DNA from: Mesoflavibacter sp037029465
GTDB lineage: Bacteria > Bacteroidota > Bacteroidia > Flavobacteriales > Flavobacteriaceae
Reading direction: 5' to 3'
Assembly: GCF_037029465.1 (NCBI RefSeq)
Contig: NZ_JAYMEM010000001.1
Span: 62,001-126,000, forward strand
DNA: 64,000 nt
The translations under genes were made by a program, and so were the position numbers. The notes below the pieces were generated by a model. The model saw only the letters and a list, made by a program, of their open reading frames with translations, did no database searches and had not been told where the DNA came from. Shown one piece after another: positions 52,509-61,767 of this stretch. Positions within the stretch are counted from its first letter, which is position 1, and each line of letters starts with the position of its first letter.

Positions 52509-53624
52509 ATGATTTTACTTGATATACTGTTCTACAGTTTTATAATTGTAGTTATCATTCAAGTATTATACTATGCTGTACTTTTTGGCAGTTTTGCTTT
52601 TTCTAAAACAGCATCAAAATCTACTAAAAGCAATTTACCTATTTCGGTCATTATTTGTGCTAAAAATGAAGCCGAAAACATCAAACGTTTTTTACCTTCA
52701 ATTTTAAATCAAGATTATCCAAACTTTGAAGTTGTTTTAATTAACGACGCTTCTATTGATGACACTTTAGATGTTTTTGAAGCTTTCGCTGAAAAGCATA
52801 AAAATATAAAAATTGTAAACGTAGAAAACAACGAAGCGTTTTGGGCTAACAAAAAATACGCGCTTACTTTGGGTATAAAAGCTGCAAAACACAAACATTT
52901 ACTGTTTACAGACGCAGATTGTACACCTGTTTCTGACCAATGGATTACTAAAATGGCTTCGCATTACAGCGAACAAAAAACTATTGTTCTAGGTTATGGC
53001 GCTTACCAAAAAGTTAAAAACTCATTTTTAAATAAACTTATTAGATACGAAACCTTACTTACTGCAACACAATATTTTTCTTTTGCCAAAATAGGCATAC
53101 CATATATGGGCGTTGGCAGAAATCTTGCTTATCATAGTGAAGAATTTTTTAACACTAACGGTTTTATAAATCACATAAAAATAAGATCTGGTGACGACGA
53201 TTTATTTATTAACGAAGTCGCTACAGAGAAGAATACAACCATCTGCACTCTTCCAGAAAGTTTTACCACTTCTATACCTAAAACTACTTTTAAAAGTTGG
53301 TTTAGACAAAAACGCAGACACGTCTCTACTGCTAAGCTATACAAGTTTAAGCATAAATCTTTGTTAGCTTTATTTTACATTAGTCAAGTTTTGTTTTGGA
53401 TTTTAGGAATAACTCTTATTTCAATACTTTATTTATGGCCTTTTGTTTTAGGTATTATTGTTTTAAGATTTACGCTTCAATTTTTTAGCATTGGTTTTTC
53501 AGCAAAAAAATTAAATGAAATTGATGTTATTTTATTGCTACCAGTTTTAGAAATTTCTTTACTTGCCTTACAATTCTGTATCTTTATAAATAATATAATT
53601 TCAAAACCTAATTATTGGAAATAA
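52509..53624 (+). CDS. Family 2 glycosyltransferase, membrane type
   Basis: The 371-residue protein has an N-terminal membrane helix (FIIVVIIQVLYYAVLFG), the GT2 core (SVIICAKNEAENIKRFL, VLINDASIDDT, FTDADCTPVSDQWITKM with the metal DAD), SGDDDLFINE, RQKRRH, and three C-terminal helices. It resembles processive or lipid-linked glycosyltransferases. Acceptor and sugar are unknown. It overlaps the next (sigma) gene by 10 bases, so translation is coupled; linking of a surface-polymer enzyme to a sigma factor is noted. Confidence 0.88.
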   Translation: MILLDILFYSFIIVVIIQVLYYAVLFGSFAFSKTASKSTKSNLPISVIICAKNEAENIKRFLPSILNQDYPNFEVVLINDASIDDTLDVFEAFAEKHKNIKIVNVENNEAFWANKKYALTLGIKAAKHKHLLFTDADCTPVSDQWITKMASHYSEQKTIVLGYGAYQKVKNSFLNKLIRYETLLTATQYFSFAKIGIPYMGVGRNLAYHSEEFFNTNGFINHIKIRSGDDDLFINEVATEKNTTICTLPESFTTSIPKTTFKSWFRQKRRHVSTAKLYKFKHKSLLALFYISQVLFWILGITLISILYLWPFVLGIIVLRFTLQFFSIGFSAKKLNEIDVILLLPVLEISLLALQFCIFINNIISKPNYWK

Positions 53625-54160
53625 AAGACGCCATAAAAAAGGCTAAAAACAACGATCAAAAAGCGTTTAAATATTTACTAAACACTTATTGGGATCAAGT
53701 TTACGGATTTCAATTAAAACGTGTTGAAAATGAAAATGACGCAGAAGATATTACTATTCAAACTTTTTCTAGAGCATTTGACAGAATTGAAACGTTTGAC
53801 GAAAATTATACTTTTAGCACATGGCTAATTACCATTTCTAAAAACATACATATTGATATAATTAGGAAAGAAAAACACTCGATAAAACATGCGCTTTCTA
53901 GAACAGATGATGAAGTTTTTCATGTCTTAGATGAAACACCTTCTGTAGAAGACAAACTTATTACCGAGCAAAATCTAGCCAAGTTACTTAGAGACATTAA
54001 AAAACTAAAACCGCATTATCAAGAGGTTATAAACCTAAGATATTTTCAAGAATATAGTTACAAAGAAATTTCTGAAGAACTTAACGAGCCCATCAACAAC
54101 GTAAAAGTTAAATTATTACGTGCAAAAAAACTGTTAGCAGAAATTATTCAGAAAAAATAA
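53615..54160 (+). CDS. ECF sigma-70 family RNA polymerase sigma factor
   Basis: The 181-residue protein starts at TTG (53615), inside the end of the glycosyltransferase gene. It has region 2 (FKYLLNTYWDQVYGFQLKRV, AEDITIQTFSRAFDRIETF) and region 4 (KPHYQEVINLRYFQEYSYKE, then ISEELNEPINNVKVKLLRAK). No anti-sigma gene accompanies it; the next gene, an Nramp-like transporter, starts with the last base of its stop. This makes a sigma-glycosyltransferase-transporter unit whose regulon is unknown. Confidence 0.92.
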   Translation: MEIKDAIKKAKNNDQKAFKYLLNTYWDQVYGFQLKRVENENDAEDITIQTFSRAFDRIETFDENYTFSTWLITISKNIHIDIIRKEKHSIKHALSRTDDEVFHVLDETPSVEDKLITEQNLAKLLRDIKKLKPHYQEVINLRYFQEYSYKEISEELNEPINNVKVKLLRAKKLLAEIIQKK

Positions 54161-55380
54161 TGGCTTTCAATATAAAAAAATTAGGTCCTGGTTTATTGTT
54201 TGCTGGTGCAGCAATTGGCGTCTCGCATTTAGTACAATCTACACGTGCTGGTGCCGAGTTTGGATTTGGTTTTATTTGGGCATTATTACTCATTAATTTT
54301 ATAAAATATCCTTTCTTTCAGTTTGGACCAAGGTATGCTTTAGCAACCGGAGAAAGTCTTTTGGATGGTTATAAAAAAATGAGCAAAAGCGTTTTAGTCA
54401 CTTATTTCGTGCTCACTTTTTTAACCATGTTTACTATTCAAACCGCAGTTACCATAGTTACTGCTGGTTTGGCAAGTTCGTTATTTGGAGATTTTATTTC
54501 TGTTGAAGCTTGGACCGTAATCATCCTTGCTATTTGCCTGGGTATTATTCTTCGTGGTCGCTATAAATTTCTTGATTTATTGATGAAAATTATAGTCATT
54601 GCTCTAACAATAAGCACTTTAATTGCTGTTGTTTTAGCCTTAACGGGAAATGCTAAACCAATTTCATTTGCACAAATTATTCCAGATAATGCCGAAAGCA
54701 TTGGATTTTTAATCGCCTTTATGGGTTGGATGCCAGCACCATTAGATGTTTCGATTTGGCAATCGCTTTGGGCTTTAGAGAAACAAAAAGACACCTACAA
54801 TTACGACGTAAAAACTTCATTATTTGATTTTAATGTTGGCTTTATCGCTGCTATTTTTGTTGGTATTGGTTTTATTGCTCTTGGCGCTTTAGTTATGTTT
54901 AATTCTAGCGAAGTGATTAGCCCAAAAGCATCTGTTTTTTCTAACCAACTAATTAGTATGTATACACAACAATTAGGTAATTGGTCTTATGTTATTATTG
55001 GTTTAGCAGCGTTCACAACCATGTTTAGCACAACACTTACTACTTTAGATGCCTCACCAAGAGCGATGCATAAAACCACTGAGCTAGTTTTTGAAAGCTC
55101 ACAAAAAAATGGGTTTTTAATTTGGACGTTGATACTGGTAATAGGCACAATTTCAATCTTTTTCTTTTTAAAATCAGAAATGGGATTTCTTATACAAGTC
55201 GCTACAATTTTATCTTTTGTTACCGCTCCTTTTTATGCAATAATCAATTACAAATTAATTTGTAGCAAACACACACCAAAAGAATGGCAACCAAAAAAAG
55301 GACTTCGTCTTTTAAGCTGGATCGGTATTATCTTTTTAATAGGATTTAGTATTTGGTACTTAACCAGCCTAAAGTTTTAA
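54160..55380 (+). CDS. Nramp-related membrane transporter with altered metal motif
   Basis: The 406-residue protein has about 11 membrane segments and the Nramp N-terminus LGPGLLFAGAAIG and AGAEFGFGF. At the position of the Nramp metal motif DPGN it has GVSH (residues 20-23), and the helix-6 MPHN-type motif is changed to MPAP (GWMPAPLDVSIWQS). These ligands normally hold Mn2+ or Fe2+, so the substrate may differ, as in Nramp-related Mg2+ or other transporters. The start ATG overlaps the sigma stop by 1 base. Membrane family certain, substrate open. Confidence 0.85.
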   Translation: MAFNIKKLGPGLLFAGAAIGVSHLVQSTRAGAEFGFGFIWALLLINFIKYPFFQFGPRYALATGESLLDGYKKMSKSVLVTYFVLTFLTMFTIQTAVTIVTAGLASSLFGDFISVEAWTVIILAICLGIILRGRYKFLDLLMKIIVIALTISTLIAVVLALTGNAKPISFAQIIPDNAESIGFLIAFMGWMPAPLDVSIWQSLWALEKQKDTYNYDVKTSLFDFNVGFIAAIFVGIGFIALGALVMFNSSEVISPKASVFSNQLISMYTQQLGNWSYVIIGLAAFTTMFSTTLTTLDASPRAMHKTTELVFESSQKNGFLIWTLILVIGTISIFFFLKSEMGFLIQVATILSFVTAPFYAIINYKLICSKHTPKEWQPKKGLRLLSWIGIIFLIGFSIWYLTSLKF

Positions 55381-55397
55381 ATCACATTAATAACTCG

Positions 55398-55405
55398 TAT
55401 CTTTG
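55398..55405 (+). promoter_or_regulatory. Bacteroidota-type -7 element for lipA-gapA
   Basis: TATCTTTG fits TAnnTTTG and lies 18 bases before the lipA ATG at 55424. An imperfect T-rich -33 zone precedes it. Confidence 0.55.
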
Positions 55406-55423
55406 TGCGTAGAAAAATAAACT

Positions 55424-56302
55424 ATGAATACAGAGAACGCTTCAAATATATTACCAGAAAGAAAACCTAAACCAAAATGGTTACGCGTTAAATTACCTAC
55501 TGGTAAAAAATACACCGAATTAAGAGGCTTAGTAGACAAGTACAATTTAAACACTATTTGTACTTCTGGAAGCTGTCCAAATATGGGCGAATGTTGGGGA
55601 GAAGGAACTGCTACCTTCATGATTTTAGGTAACGTTTGTACTCGATCTTGTGGTTTTTGTGGTGTAAAAACAGGAAGACCAGAAGATGTAGATTGGGACG
55701 AACCTGAAAAAGTAGCGCGCTCTATCAAAATAATGAAAATTAAACACGCCGTTTTAACCAGTGTTGATAGAGACGATTTGAAAGACATGGGAAGCATCAT
55801 GTGGGCAGAAACTGTAAAAGCAGTACGACGCATGAATCCTGAAACGACAATGGAGACTTTAATTCCAGATTTTCAAGGTATAGAAATGCATCTTTATAGA
55901 CTTATTGATGTTGCTCCAGAAGTTATTTCGCATAACATAGAAACCGTAAGACGCTTAACCAGAGAAGTTCGTATTCAAGCAAAATACGACCGTAGTATGC
56001 AAGTTTTAAAATATTTAAAACAGCAAGGTCAACGTCGTACTAAATCTGGAATTATGTTAGGTTTAGGTGAAACTAGAGAAGAAGTTATTGAAACACTTCA
56101 CGATCTTAAAGAAAACGACGTAGATGTTGTAACTATTGGGCAATACCTTCAACCAAGTAAAAAACATTTACCTGTTAAACGTTTTATCATGCCTGACGAG
56201 TTTAAAGAATATGAAGAAATAGGTCTTAAACTAGGTTTTAGACATGTAGAAAGTAGCGCGTTAGTTCGTTCATCTTATAAAGCTCAAAAACATATAAACT
56301 AA
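55424..56302 (+). CDS. lipA: Lipoyl synthase (LipA), radical SAM
   Basis: The 292-residue protein has both iron-sulfur sites: the auxiliary cluster Cys46, Cys51, Cys57 (CTSGSCPNMGEC) and the radical SAM cluster Cys72, Cys76, Cys79 (CTRSCGFC), plus TSVDRDDLKDMGS and the C-terminal SSALVRSSYKA, whose Ser caps the auxiliary cluster. It adds two sulfurs to octanoyl groups on lipoyl domains of dehydrogenases and the glycine cleavage H protein. lipB is not adjacent. Its TAA overlaps the gapA ATG by one base, so it is coupled with gapA. Confidence 0.97.
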   Translation: MNTENASNILPERKPKPKWLRVKLPTGKKYTELRGLVDKYNLNTICTSGSCPNMGECWGEGTATFMILGNVCTRSCGFCGVKTGRPEDVDWDEPEKVARSIKIMKIKHAVLTSVDRDDLKDMGSIMWAETVKAVRRMNPETTMETLIPDFQGIEMHLYRLIDVAPEVISHNIETVRRLTREVRIQAKYDRSMQVLKYLKQQGQRRTKSGIMLGLGETREEVIETLHDLKENDVDVVTIGQYLQPSKKHLPVKRFIMPDEFKEYEEIGLKLGFRHVESSALVRSSYKAQKHIN

Positions 56303-57297
56303 TGATAACGGTTGCTATTAACGGTTTCGGTCGTATTGGTAGACGTGTTTTTAGATTATTACACAATCATCCATCTATAAAGGTAGTTGCAGTCAATGAT
56401 TTGGCAGACGCTAAAACATTAGCACATTTATTAAAATACGATAGCATTCATGGTGTTTTTCCTGCTGAAATTACTTCAACAGAAAATACTATTGTAGTTA
56501 ATGATGAGTCGGTTACATTATTCAACAAAAAACATCCTAAAGACATTAATTGGTCTTTAGTCAATCCTGATTTTGTAATTGAATCTACAGGAAAATTTAA
56601 AACTTCTGAAGATTTAGAATTTCATTTAAAAAACGGAGCTAATCGAGTAATCTTAAGTGTTCCTCCAATAGAAGATGATATTAAAACTATTGTTTTAGGT
56701 GTTAATGAAAGTAGTATTAATGGTGATGAAAAGATAATTTCTAACGCGTCTTGTACTACTAACAATGCTGCACCAATGATTAGTGTTATTAACGATTTAT
56801 GTGGTATTGACCAAGCTTATATTACCACTGTACATTCTTACACTACAGATCAGAGTTTACACGATCAACCACATCGTGATTTACGTCGTGCCAGAGCTGC
56901 AGGACAGAGCATTGTACCAACAACAACTGGTGCTGCTAAAGCGTTAACGAAGATTTTCCCAGATTTATCAGATGTTATTGGTGGTTGCGGTATTAGAGTA
57001 CCTGTTGCTAATGGATCGTTAACAGACATTACATTTAATGTAAAAAAAACGGTAACGATTCAAGAAGTAAACGAAGCATTTAAAAATGCTGCAAACACTA
57101 AGTTTAAAGGTGTTTTAGAATATACCGAAGACCCTATTGTATCTATTGATATTGTAGGAAATAAACACTCATGCATATTTGATGCTCAAATGACATCGGT
57201 AATAGGAAACATGGTAAAAATTATAGGTTGGTACGATAATGAAACTGGATATTCTAGCAGAATTATTGACATTATAATCAATTTATCGAATAAATAA
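56302..57297 (+). CDS. gap: Glyceraldehyde-3-phosphate dehydrogenase, type I
   Basis: The 331-residue protein starts INGFGRIGRRVFRLL (NAD-binding), has the catalytic Cys151 in SNASCTTNNAAP and His178 in VHSYT, and the WYDNETGYSSRI signature. It converts glyceraldehyde-3-phosphate to 1,3-bisphosphoglycerate. The Asp in VAVNDLAD suggests NAD preference. Its start overlaps the lipA stop. Flavobacteria often carry more than one gap gene, so whether this is the glycolytic or the gluconeogenic copy cannot be told here. Confidence 0.95.
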   Translation: MITVAINGFGRIGRRVFRLLHNHPSIKVVAVNDLADAKTLAHLLKYDSIHGVFPAEITSTENTIVVNDESVTLFNKKHPKDINWSLVNPDFVIESTGKFKTSEDLEFHLKNGANRVILSVPPIEDDIKTIVLGVNESSINGDEKIISNASCTTNNAAPMISVINDLCGIDQAYITTVHSYTTDQSLHDQPHRDLRRARAAGQSIVPTTTGAAKALTKIFPDLSDVIGGCGIRVPVANGSLTDITFNVKKTVTIQEVNEAFKNAANTKFKGVLEYTEDPIVSIDIVGNKHSCIFDAQMTSVIGNMVKIIGWYDNETGYSSRIIDIIINLSNK

Positions 57298-57319
57298 TTA
57301 CTTTTATCGGATAAATATT

Positions 57320-57327
57320 TATATTTG
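57320..57327 (+). promoter_or_regulatory. Bacteroidota-type -7 element of the hybrid histidine kinase gene
   Basis: TATATTTG fits TAnnTTTG and lies 16 bases before the ATG at 57344. Confidence 0.5.
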
Positions 57328-57343
57328 TTTGATATGTAATGCT

Positions 57344-59587
57344 ATGCGTACCCTAACCAAAACATACCTACTCTATTTTATTTTCTGTCTATTTGGACTA
57401 AATCTTTTTGCACAACAGGATTTGTCTCAAACAGAAATTGATGCTATTAAAGATAAGATAGATTTTGACATTAGCTTTGCTCAAAACAACATAGATAACA
57501 ACGAATTTTACAAAGCTCAAGACGATTTAGAACAAGCTTTAGAATTAGCAAAACAAATTAATGACAACAAGAGCATTGGTTTAATCTACTCTAAAATGGG
57601 TAAATTGTATTACATACAAGAAAACCCAGAAGAAGCCACTAAAATATTAGTAAAAGCTATTGAAAAACAACGTTTTGCAAAAGACAACATTAATATTGCT
57701 GAAACTTATAAAACTTTAGGTTTAGTTTATCTTAAACAAAAAAAAGAATACAACAACGCAATAGATTATTTTAATTCTGCTGAAGTCATTTTTGAAAATG
57801 AAGACTTACACTCTTACGAAGCAGAAACCAAAATGTATAAAGCAGATGCTTATTTCATTTTAAAAAATTATGATTTAGCTCGCGATTTATATGAAGAAGT
57901 TATCAGCTTATCTAAACGCTACCAACACAATCAATTACTTAGCACAAGCTACCTAAAGTTAGGACAAACAAAAGCTGCATTAGGTAATATTACAGAAGCA
58001 GAAAACTTAGCTAATCTTGGATTTCAGATTGCAGAAAAAAATGGTTTTATTGATATTTTAAGTATTGGGTACAAAGTAAAAAGCGACATTAAAGAAGCTG
58101 CTGGAGAATACAAAGCATCTAACACCTTATTAAAAAAACACCTAAAATTAAATGACTCTTTACTAAAAGTGAAACGTTCTCACTTAGCAGAAGATAAAAA
58201 ATTAGAGTTTTTATATGAAAACCCAGTAGAATATCAAGAAGAAAGAGAAGCAGATTTACAAAAAGAAGCTAATTCTTCTTGGTTAGAAAAATTAACTACC
58301 ATCTTAAGTATTGCGTTAATTACCATTCTATCTTTACTAACATTATCACTTTACAAAAACAACAATATTAGATTAAAATCTAACAACATCTTACATAAGA
58401 AAAATGCAGAGCTTACCATTGCTATGGAAAAAGCAGAATTGGCAACAAAAACTAAAGCCAACTTCTTATCTACAGTAACGCACGAGTTAAGAACACCTTT
58501 ATACGCAGTAACTGGTTTAACAAATATGCTGCTAGAAGAAAACCCAAAACCAGAACAAGTACAGCATTTAAAATCCTTAAAATTTTCAGGAGATTATCTA
58601 CTTACTTTTATTAATGACATTCTTCAAATTAATAAAATTGAAGCCAATAAAGTAGATATAGAACCTGAAGTTTTCAATCTTAAAAAGAAAGTAGAAAATG
58701 TTATTTCTGCACTAAATAATTCTGCGTTAGATAACAATATTAAAATTCATTTTGAATACGACCGTAATCTGCCAGAAAATTTTAATGCCGATCAATTGAA
58801 AATTTCTCAAATCTTAATAAACCTTATCGGTAACTCAATAAAATTTACCAAAGACGGGGATATTTGGATTAGAATTATTCAGCAAAAGATTTCTGGTGAT
58901 AACCTAGAAGTAAGATTTGAAATTGAAGACAATGGTATAGGAATAAGTGAAGAAAAGCAGCAAAACTTATTTGAAAGTTTCTCTCAAGGCTCAATTCAAA
59001 TTAACAGAAAATACGGAGGAACAGGTTTAGGGCTTTCAATCGTAAAAGGATTAATAGACATTTTAAAAGGAAAAATTTATTTAAAAAGTGAACTAGGAAA
59101 AGGAACCACTTTTTACTTTGAATTACCTTTAAAAAGAAGTCACGAAGAAGTTAAAGTAGAAAAAACGACTTACTTTAAAGATGTAGACGAAATAGAATTA
59201 AGTAACATTAAGATTTTAGTTGTAGAAGACAACAAAATTAACCAAATGATTACACGTAAAATTCTAAATAAAATGAATTTATACTGTGACGTTGTAGATA
59301 ATGGTGAAGAAGCTGTAGACAAAGTTAAAACAGGCAGTTACGATGTTGTTTTAATGGATATACACATGCCTGGAATAAGCGGTATTGAAGCCACAAGAAT
59401 GATTAGAGCATTTGATAGAGAATTAACCATTTTTGCATTAACAGCAGTTACTATTGAAGATAAAATGCAAGAATTTGATGAAGCTGGTTTTACAGACATC
59501 ATACCTAAACCTTTTAAACAAGAAGATTTTGAGCGTAAACTTTACAATGCTTTAATGTCTGAAGGTTCTCAAATTAGCCAAGAGTAA
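57344..59587 (+). CDS. Hybrid sensor histidine kinase/response regulator with TPR sensor domain
   Basis: From the ATG at 57344 (an in-frame TTG at 57329 is less likely) the protein has 747 residues. It has a signal peptide, a periplasmic tetratricopeptide region (~40-290), a membrane helix (~317-337, ILSIALITILSLLTLSLY), a HisKA domain with His380 (VTHELRTPLYAV), an HATPase (NLIGNSIKFTKDGD, EDNGIGISEEK, GGTGLGLSIVKG), and a receiver domain with Asp672 (VLMDIHMPG). It is a one-protein phosphorelay whose output partner is not adjacent. It is convergent with lpxK and overlaps it by 14 bases. Confidence 0.95.
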   Translation: MRTLTKTYLLYFIFCLFGLNLFAQQDLSQTEIDAIKDKIDFDISFAQNNIDNNEFYKAQDDLEQALELAKQINDNKSIGLIYSKMGKLYYIQENPEEATKILVKAIEKQRFAKDNINIAETYKTLGLVYLKQKKEYNNAIDYFNSAEVIFENEDLHSYEAETKMYKADAYFILKNYDLARDLYEEVISLSKRYQHNQLLSTSYLKLGQTKAALGNITEAENLANLGFQIAEKNGFIDILSIGYKVKSDIKEAAGEYKASNTLLKKHLKLNDSLLKVKRSHLAEDKKLEFLYENPVEYQEEREADLQKEANSSWLEKLTTILSIALITILSLLTLSLYKNNNIRLKSNNILHKKNAELTIAMEKAELATKTKANFLSTVTHELRTPLYAVTGLTNMLLEENPKPEQVQHLKSLKFSGDYLLTFINDILQINKIEANKVDIEPEVFNLKKKVENVISALNNSALDNNIKIHFEYDRNLPENFNADQLKISQILINLIGNSIKFTKDGDIWIRIIQQKISGDNLEVRFEIEDNGIGISEEKQQNLFESFSQGSIQINRKYGGTGLGLSIVKGLIDILKGKIYLKSELGKGTTFYFELPLKRSHEEVKVEKTTYFKDVDEIELSNIKILVVEDNKINQMITRKILNKMNLYCDVVDNGEEAVDKVKTGSYDVVLMDIHMPGISGIEATRMIRAFDRELTIFALTAVTIEDKMQEFDEAGFTDIIPKPFKQEDFERKLYNALMSEGSQISQE

Positions 59588-60578
59588 ACGCTTTAACTAA
59601 AGCATCAAATTGTTCTGAATTATCAATAACCGTTTTAATTGGTAAAAAGTATAATTTACCTTTTAAAACAGCTTCATTTTTAAGACGCATATAATCTTTT
59701 TCAGTAGTTACAATTCTTTCTAATTTTGAAAGCTTTTTTACATCATCAGCAGTGAAATTATGATGATCTTTAAACTCGATATGATTAAAATCTAATTGCT
59801 GTGATTTTAGATAATTTACTAAAGGCTTTGCGTTTGCAATACCTGTAACTAAAGTGAAAGACTTTAACGCTTTTAAACCAACTTTCTGTGTTTCATTTAA
59901 AACTGAATCATTATAACTAATATGACTAAAAAACACATGCTGATACACCTTTGGTTTCAATTTTAAAACAATAGCTTCTTTATCATTTTGACTCAAAAAT
60001 TCAGGACATTTAGTCACCACAATTATATTAGCTCTTTTTGCCCCTTTTTTTGGTTCTCGTAGATTTCCTGTTGGTAAAACAAAGTCATCTACATAAAGAT
60101 TGTTATACGTTGTTAGTAAAATATTATAACCTGCTTTTACTTTTCTATGCTGAAAAGCATCATCCAAAATAACAACTTCAGGCTTTGTTTTTAAAGCTCT
60201 TAAAGTTGCAATACCATGTTGCCTGTCTTCATCTACTGCTACTGTAATTTCATCTTTAAATTTATGATAAAATTGAAATGGCTCATCACCTAATTCAGTC
60301 GCTGTAATATTGTTTTCTGCTAATAAAAAACCTTTTGTTTTTCTTCCGTAACCTCTACTTAAAGTAGCTAAATTGGTTTCATCTTTTAACAATCTAATCA
60401 AATACTCAACCATTGGTGTTTTTCCTGTACCGCCAGCACTTAAATTACCAACACAGATTATAGGAAAATCATAGCTCGTGGACTTAAACCAACCTTTATC
60501 GTAAGCTAAATTTCTAAACCAAGTCACTAAAAAATAAATTGGCACAAAGGGAAAAAGTATGATTCTTATAAACTTCAT
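59574..60578 (-). CDS. lpxK: Tetraacyldisaccharide 4'-kinase (LpxK)
   Basis: The 334-residue protein has the N-terminal membrane-proximal helix (IILFPFVPIYFLVTWFRN), the P-loop VGNLSAGGTGKTPMVEYL, LSRGYGRKTKG, and VILDDAFQHRKVK (DDAFQHR). LpxK phosphorylates the 4'-position of the lipid A disaccharide at the inner membrane, a late step of lipid A synthesis. It is the only Raetz-pathway gene seen here. Its 3' end overlaps the kinase gene by 14 bases, with no terminator between. Confidence 0.96.
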   Translation of the reverse strand: MKFIRIILFPFVPIYFLVTWFRNLAYDKGWFKSTSYDFPIICVGNLSAGGTGKTPMVEYLIRLLKDETNLATLSRGYGRKTKGFLLAENNITATELGDEPFQFYHKFKDEITVAVDEDRQHGIATLRALKTKPEVVILDDAFQHRKVKAGYNILLTTYNNLYVDDFVLPTGNLREPKKGAKRANIIVVTKCPEFLSQNDKEAIVLKLKPKVYQHVFFSHISYNDSVLNETQKVGLKALKSFTLVTGIANAKPLVNYLKSQQLDFNHIEFKDHHNFTADDVKKLSKLERIVTTEKDYMRLKNEAVLKGKLYFLPIKTVIDNSEQFDALVKAFTLG

Positions 60579-60635
60579 TTTAAGATAAAATTTCTGTTTT
60601 GTTTTAACAGATTACAGTAACGAAAGTAAATATTT

Positions 60636-60643
60636 TATATTTG
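60636..60643 (+). promoter_or_regulatory. Bacteroidota-type -7 element of the Nif3-zinc-ribbon-like operon
   Basis: TATATTTG matches TAnnTTTG and lies 26 bases before the ATG at 60670, in the gap that is shared with the divergent lpxK promoter. Confidence 0.5.
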
Positions 60644-60669
60644 TTTTAAATTATTAAACCTAAAAAAGT

Positions 60670-61764
60670 ATGCTAATAAAAGACATTATTAACGCTTTAG
60701 AAGAAGATGCACCATTACACTATGCAGAAGATTTTGACAATGTTGGTCTTTTGGTTGGCAATAAAAATACCGAAGTAACTTCAACTTTAATCACACTAGA
60801 CACAACTGAAAATGTTGTTGAAGAAGCTATCGAAAAAAACTGCAACTTAATTATCAGCTTTCATCCAATCATTTTTAAAGGTTTAAAAAGCTTGACAGGC
60901 AAAAATTATGTAGAGCGCACTGTGTTAAAAGCCATAAAAAATGACATTGCTATTTATGCAATTCATACCGCTTTAGACAATTATAAAAAAGGTGTTAATG
61001 CTATGCTTTGTGACCAATTAGGCTTAATTAATCAGCGTATTTTAATTCCGCAAAAGCAAACCATAAAAAAACTAACTACTTTTGTTCCTAAAGCAGAAGC
61101 AGAACAACTTCGCAGTGCTCTATTTAATGCTGGAGCAGGTAGTATTGGGAATTATAATCATTGTAGTTTTAATGTAGAAGGTGTTGGCACTTTTAATCCT
61201 AACGAAGACGCAAATCCTACTATTGGAAATAAAGGTGAAACACATTTCGAAAACGAAACAAAAATTGGCATTACTTATCCTAAACATTTAGAACATAAAG
61301 TTTTAGAAACATTGTTTAAAACACATTCTTATGAAGAGGTTGCTTATGAAGTAACCACTTTAGAAAATACAAATCAAAATATAGGAATGGGAATGATTGC
61401 AGAGTTTGAAACCGCTATGACAGAAGTTGATTTTTTAAATCATCTGAAGCAAAAAATGAAGGTTTCCAACATTAGACACACACAACTTTTAGAAAAACCA
61501 ATCAAAAAAGTAGCTGTTTTAGGTGGTTCTGGTAGTTTTGCTATCGGCAATGCAAAAGCGTCAGGCGCAGACGCTTATGTCACTGCAGACCTTAAATATC
61601 ATGACTTTTTTCAAGCAGAAAACAACATCCTTTTAGCAGATATTGGACATTACGAAAGCGAACAGTACACAAAAAACGGTTTAGTAGCAATACTTACAAA
61701 AAAAATTCCTAATTTTGCATTCGTTTTATCAAACACAAATACCAATCCTGTTAAGTATTTTTAA
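60670..61764 (+). CDS. Nif3-like dinuclear metal centre protein
   Basis: The 364-residue protein has the Nif3/YbgI motifs: APLHYAEDFDNVGLLVGN, IISFHPIIFKGLKSL, IYAIHTALDNYKKGVN and, near the end, LADIGHYESEQYTKNG. The His/Asp/Glu ligands for two metals are in HP, HTALD and GHYESE. The insert of ~110 residues in the middle is the PII-like domain of the longer (360-370 residue) class. Sometimes annotated as type 2 GTP cyclohydrolase I; the real function is unsettled. It is followed after 3 bases by the zinc-ribbon-like gene. Confidence 0.93.
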   Translation: MLIKDIINALEEDAPLHYAEDFDNVGLLVGNKNTEVTSTLITLDTTENVVEEAIEKNCNLIISFHPIIFKGLKSLTGKNYVERTVLKAIKNDIAIYAIHTALDNYKKGVNAMLCDQLGLINQRILIPQKQTIKKLTTFVPKAEAEQLRSALFNAGAGSIGNYNHCSFNVEGVGTFNPNEDANPTIGNKGETHFENETKIGITYPKHLEHKVLETLFKTHSYEEVAYEVTTLENTNQNIGMGMIAEFETAMTEVDFLNHLKQKMKVSNIRHTQLLEKPIKKVAVLGGSGSFAIGNAKASGADAYVTADLKYHDFFQAENNILLADIGHYESEQYTKNGLVAILTKKIPNFAFVLSNTNTNPVKYF

Positions 61765-61767
61765 AAT

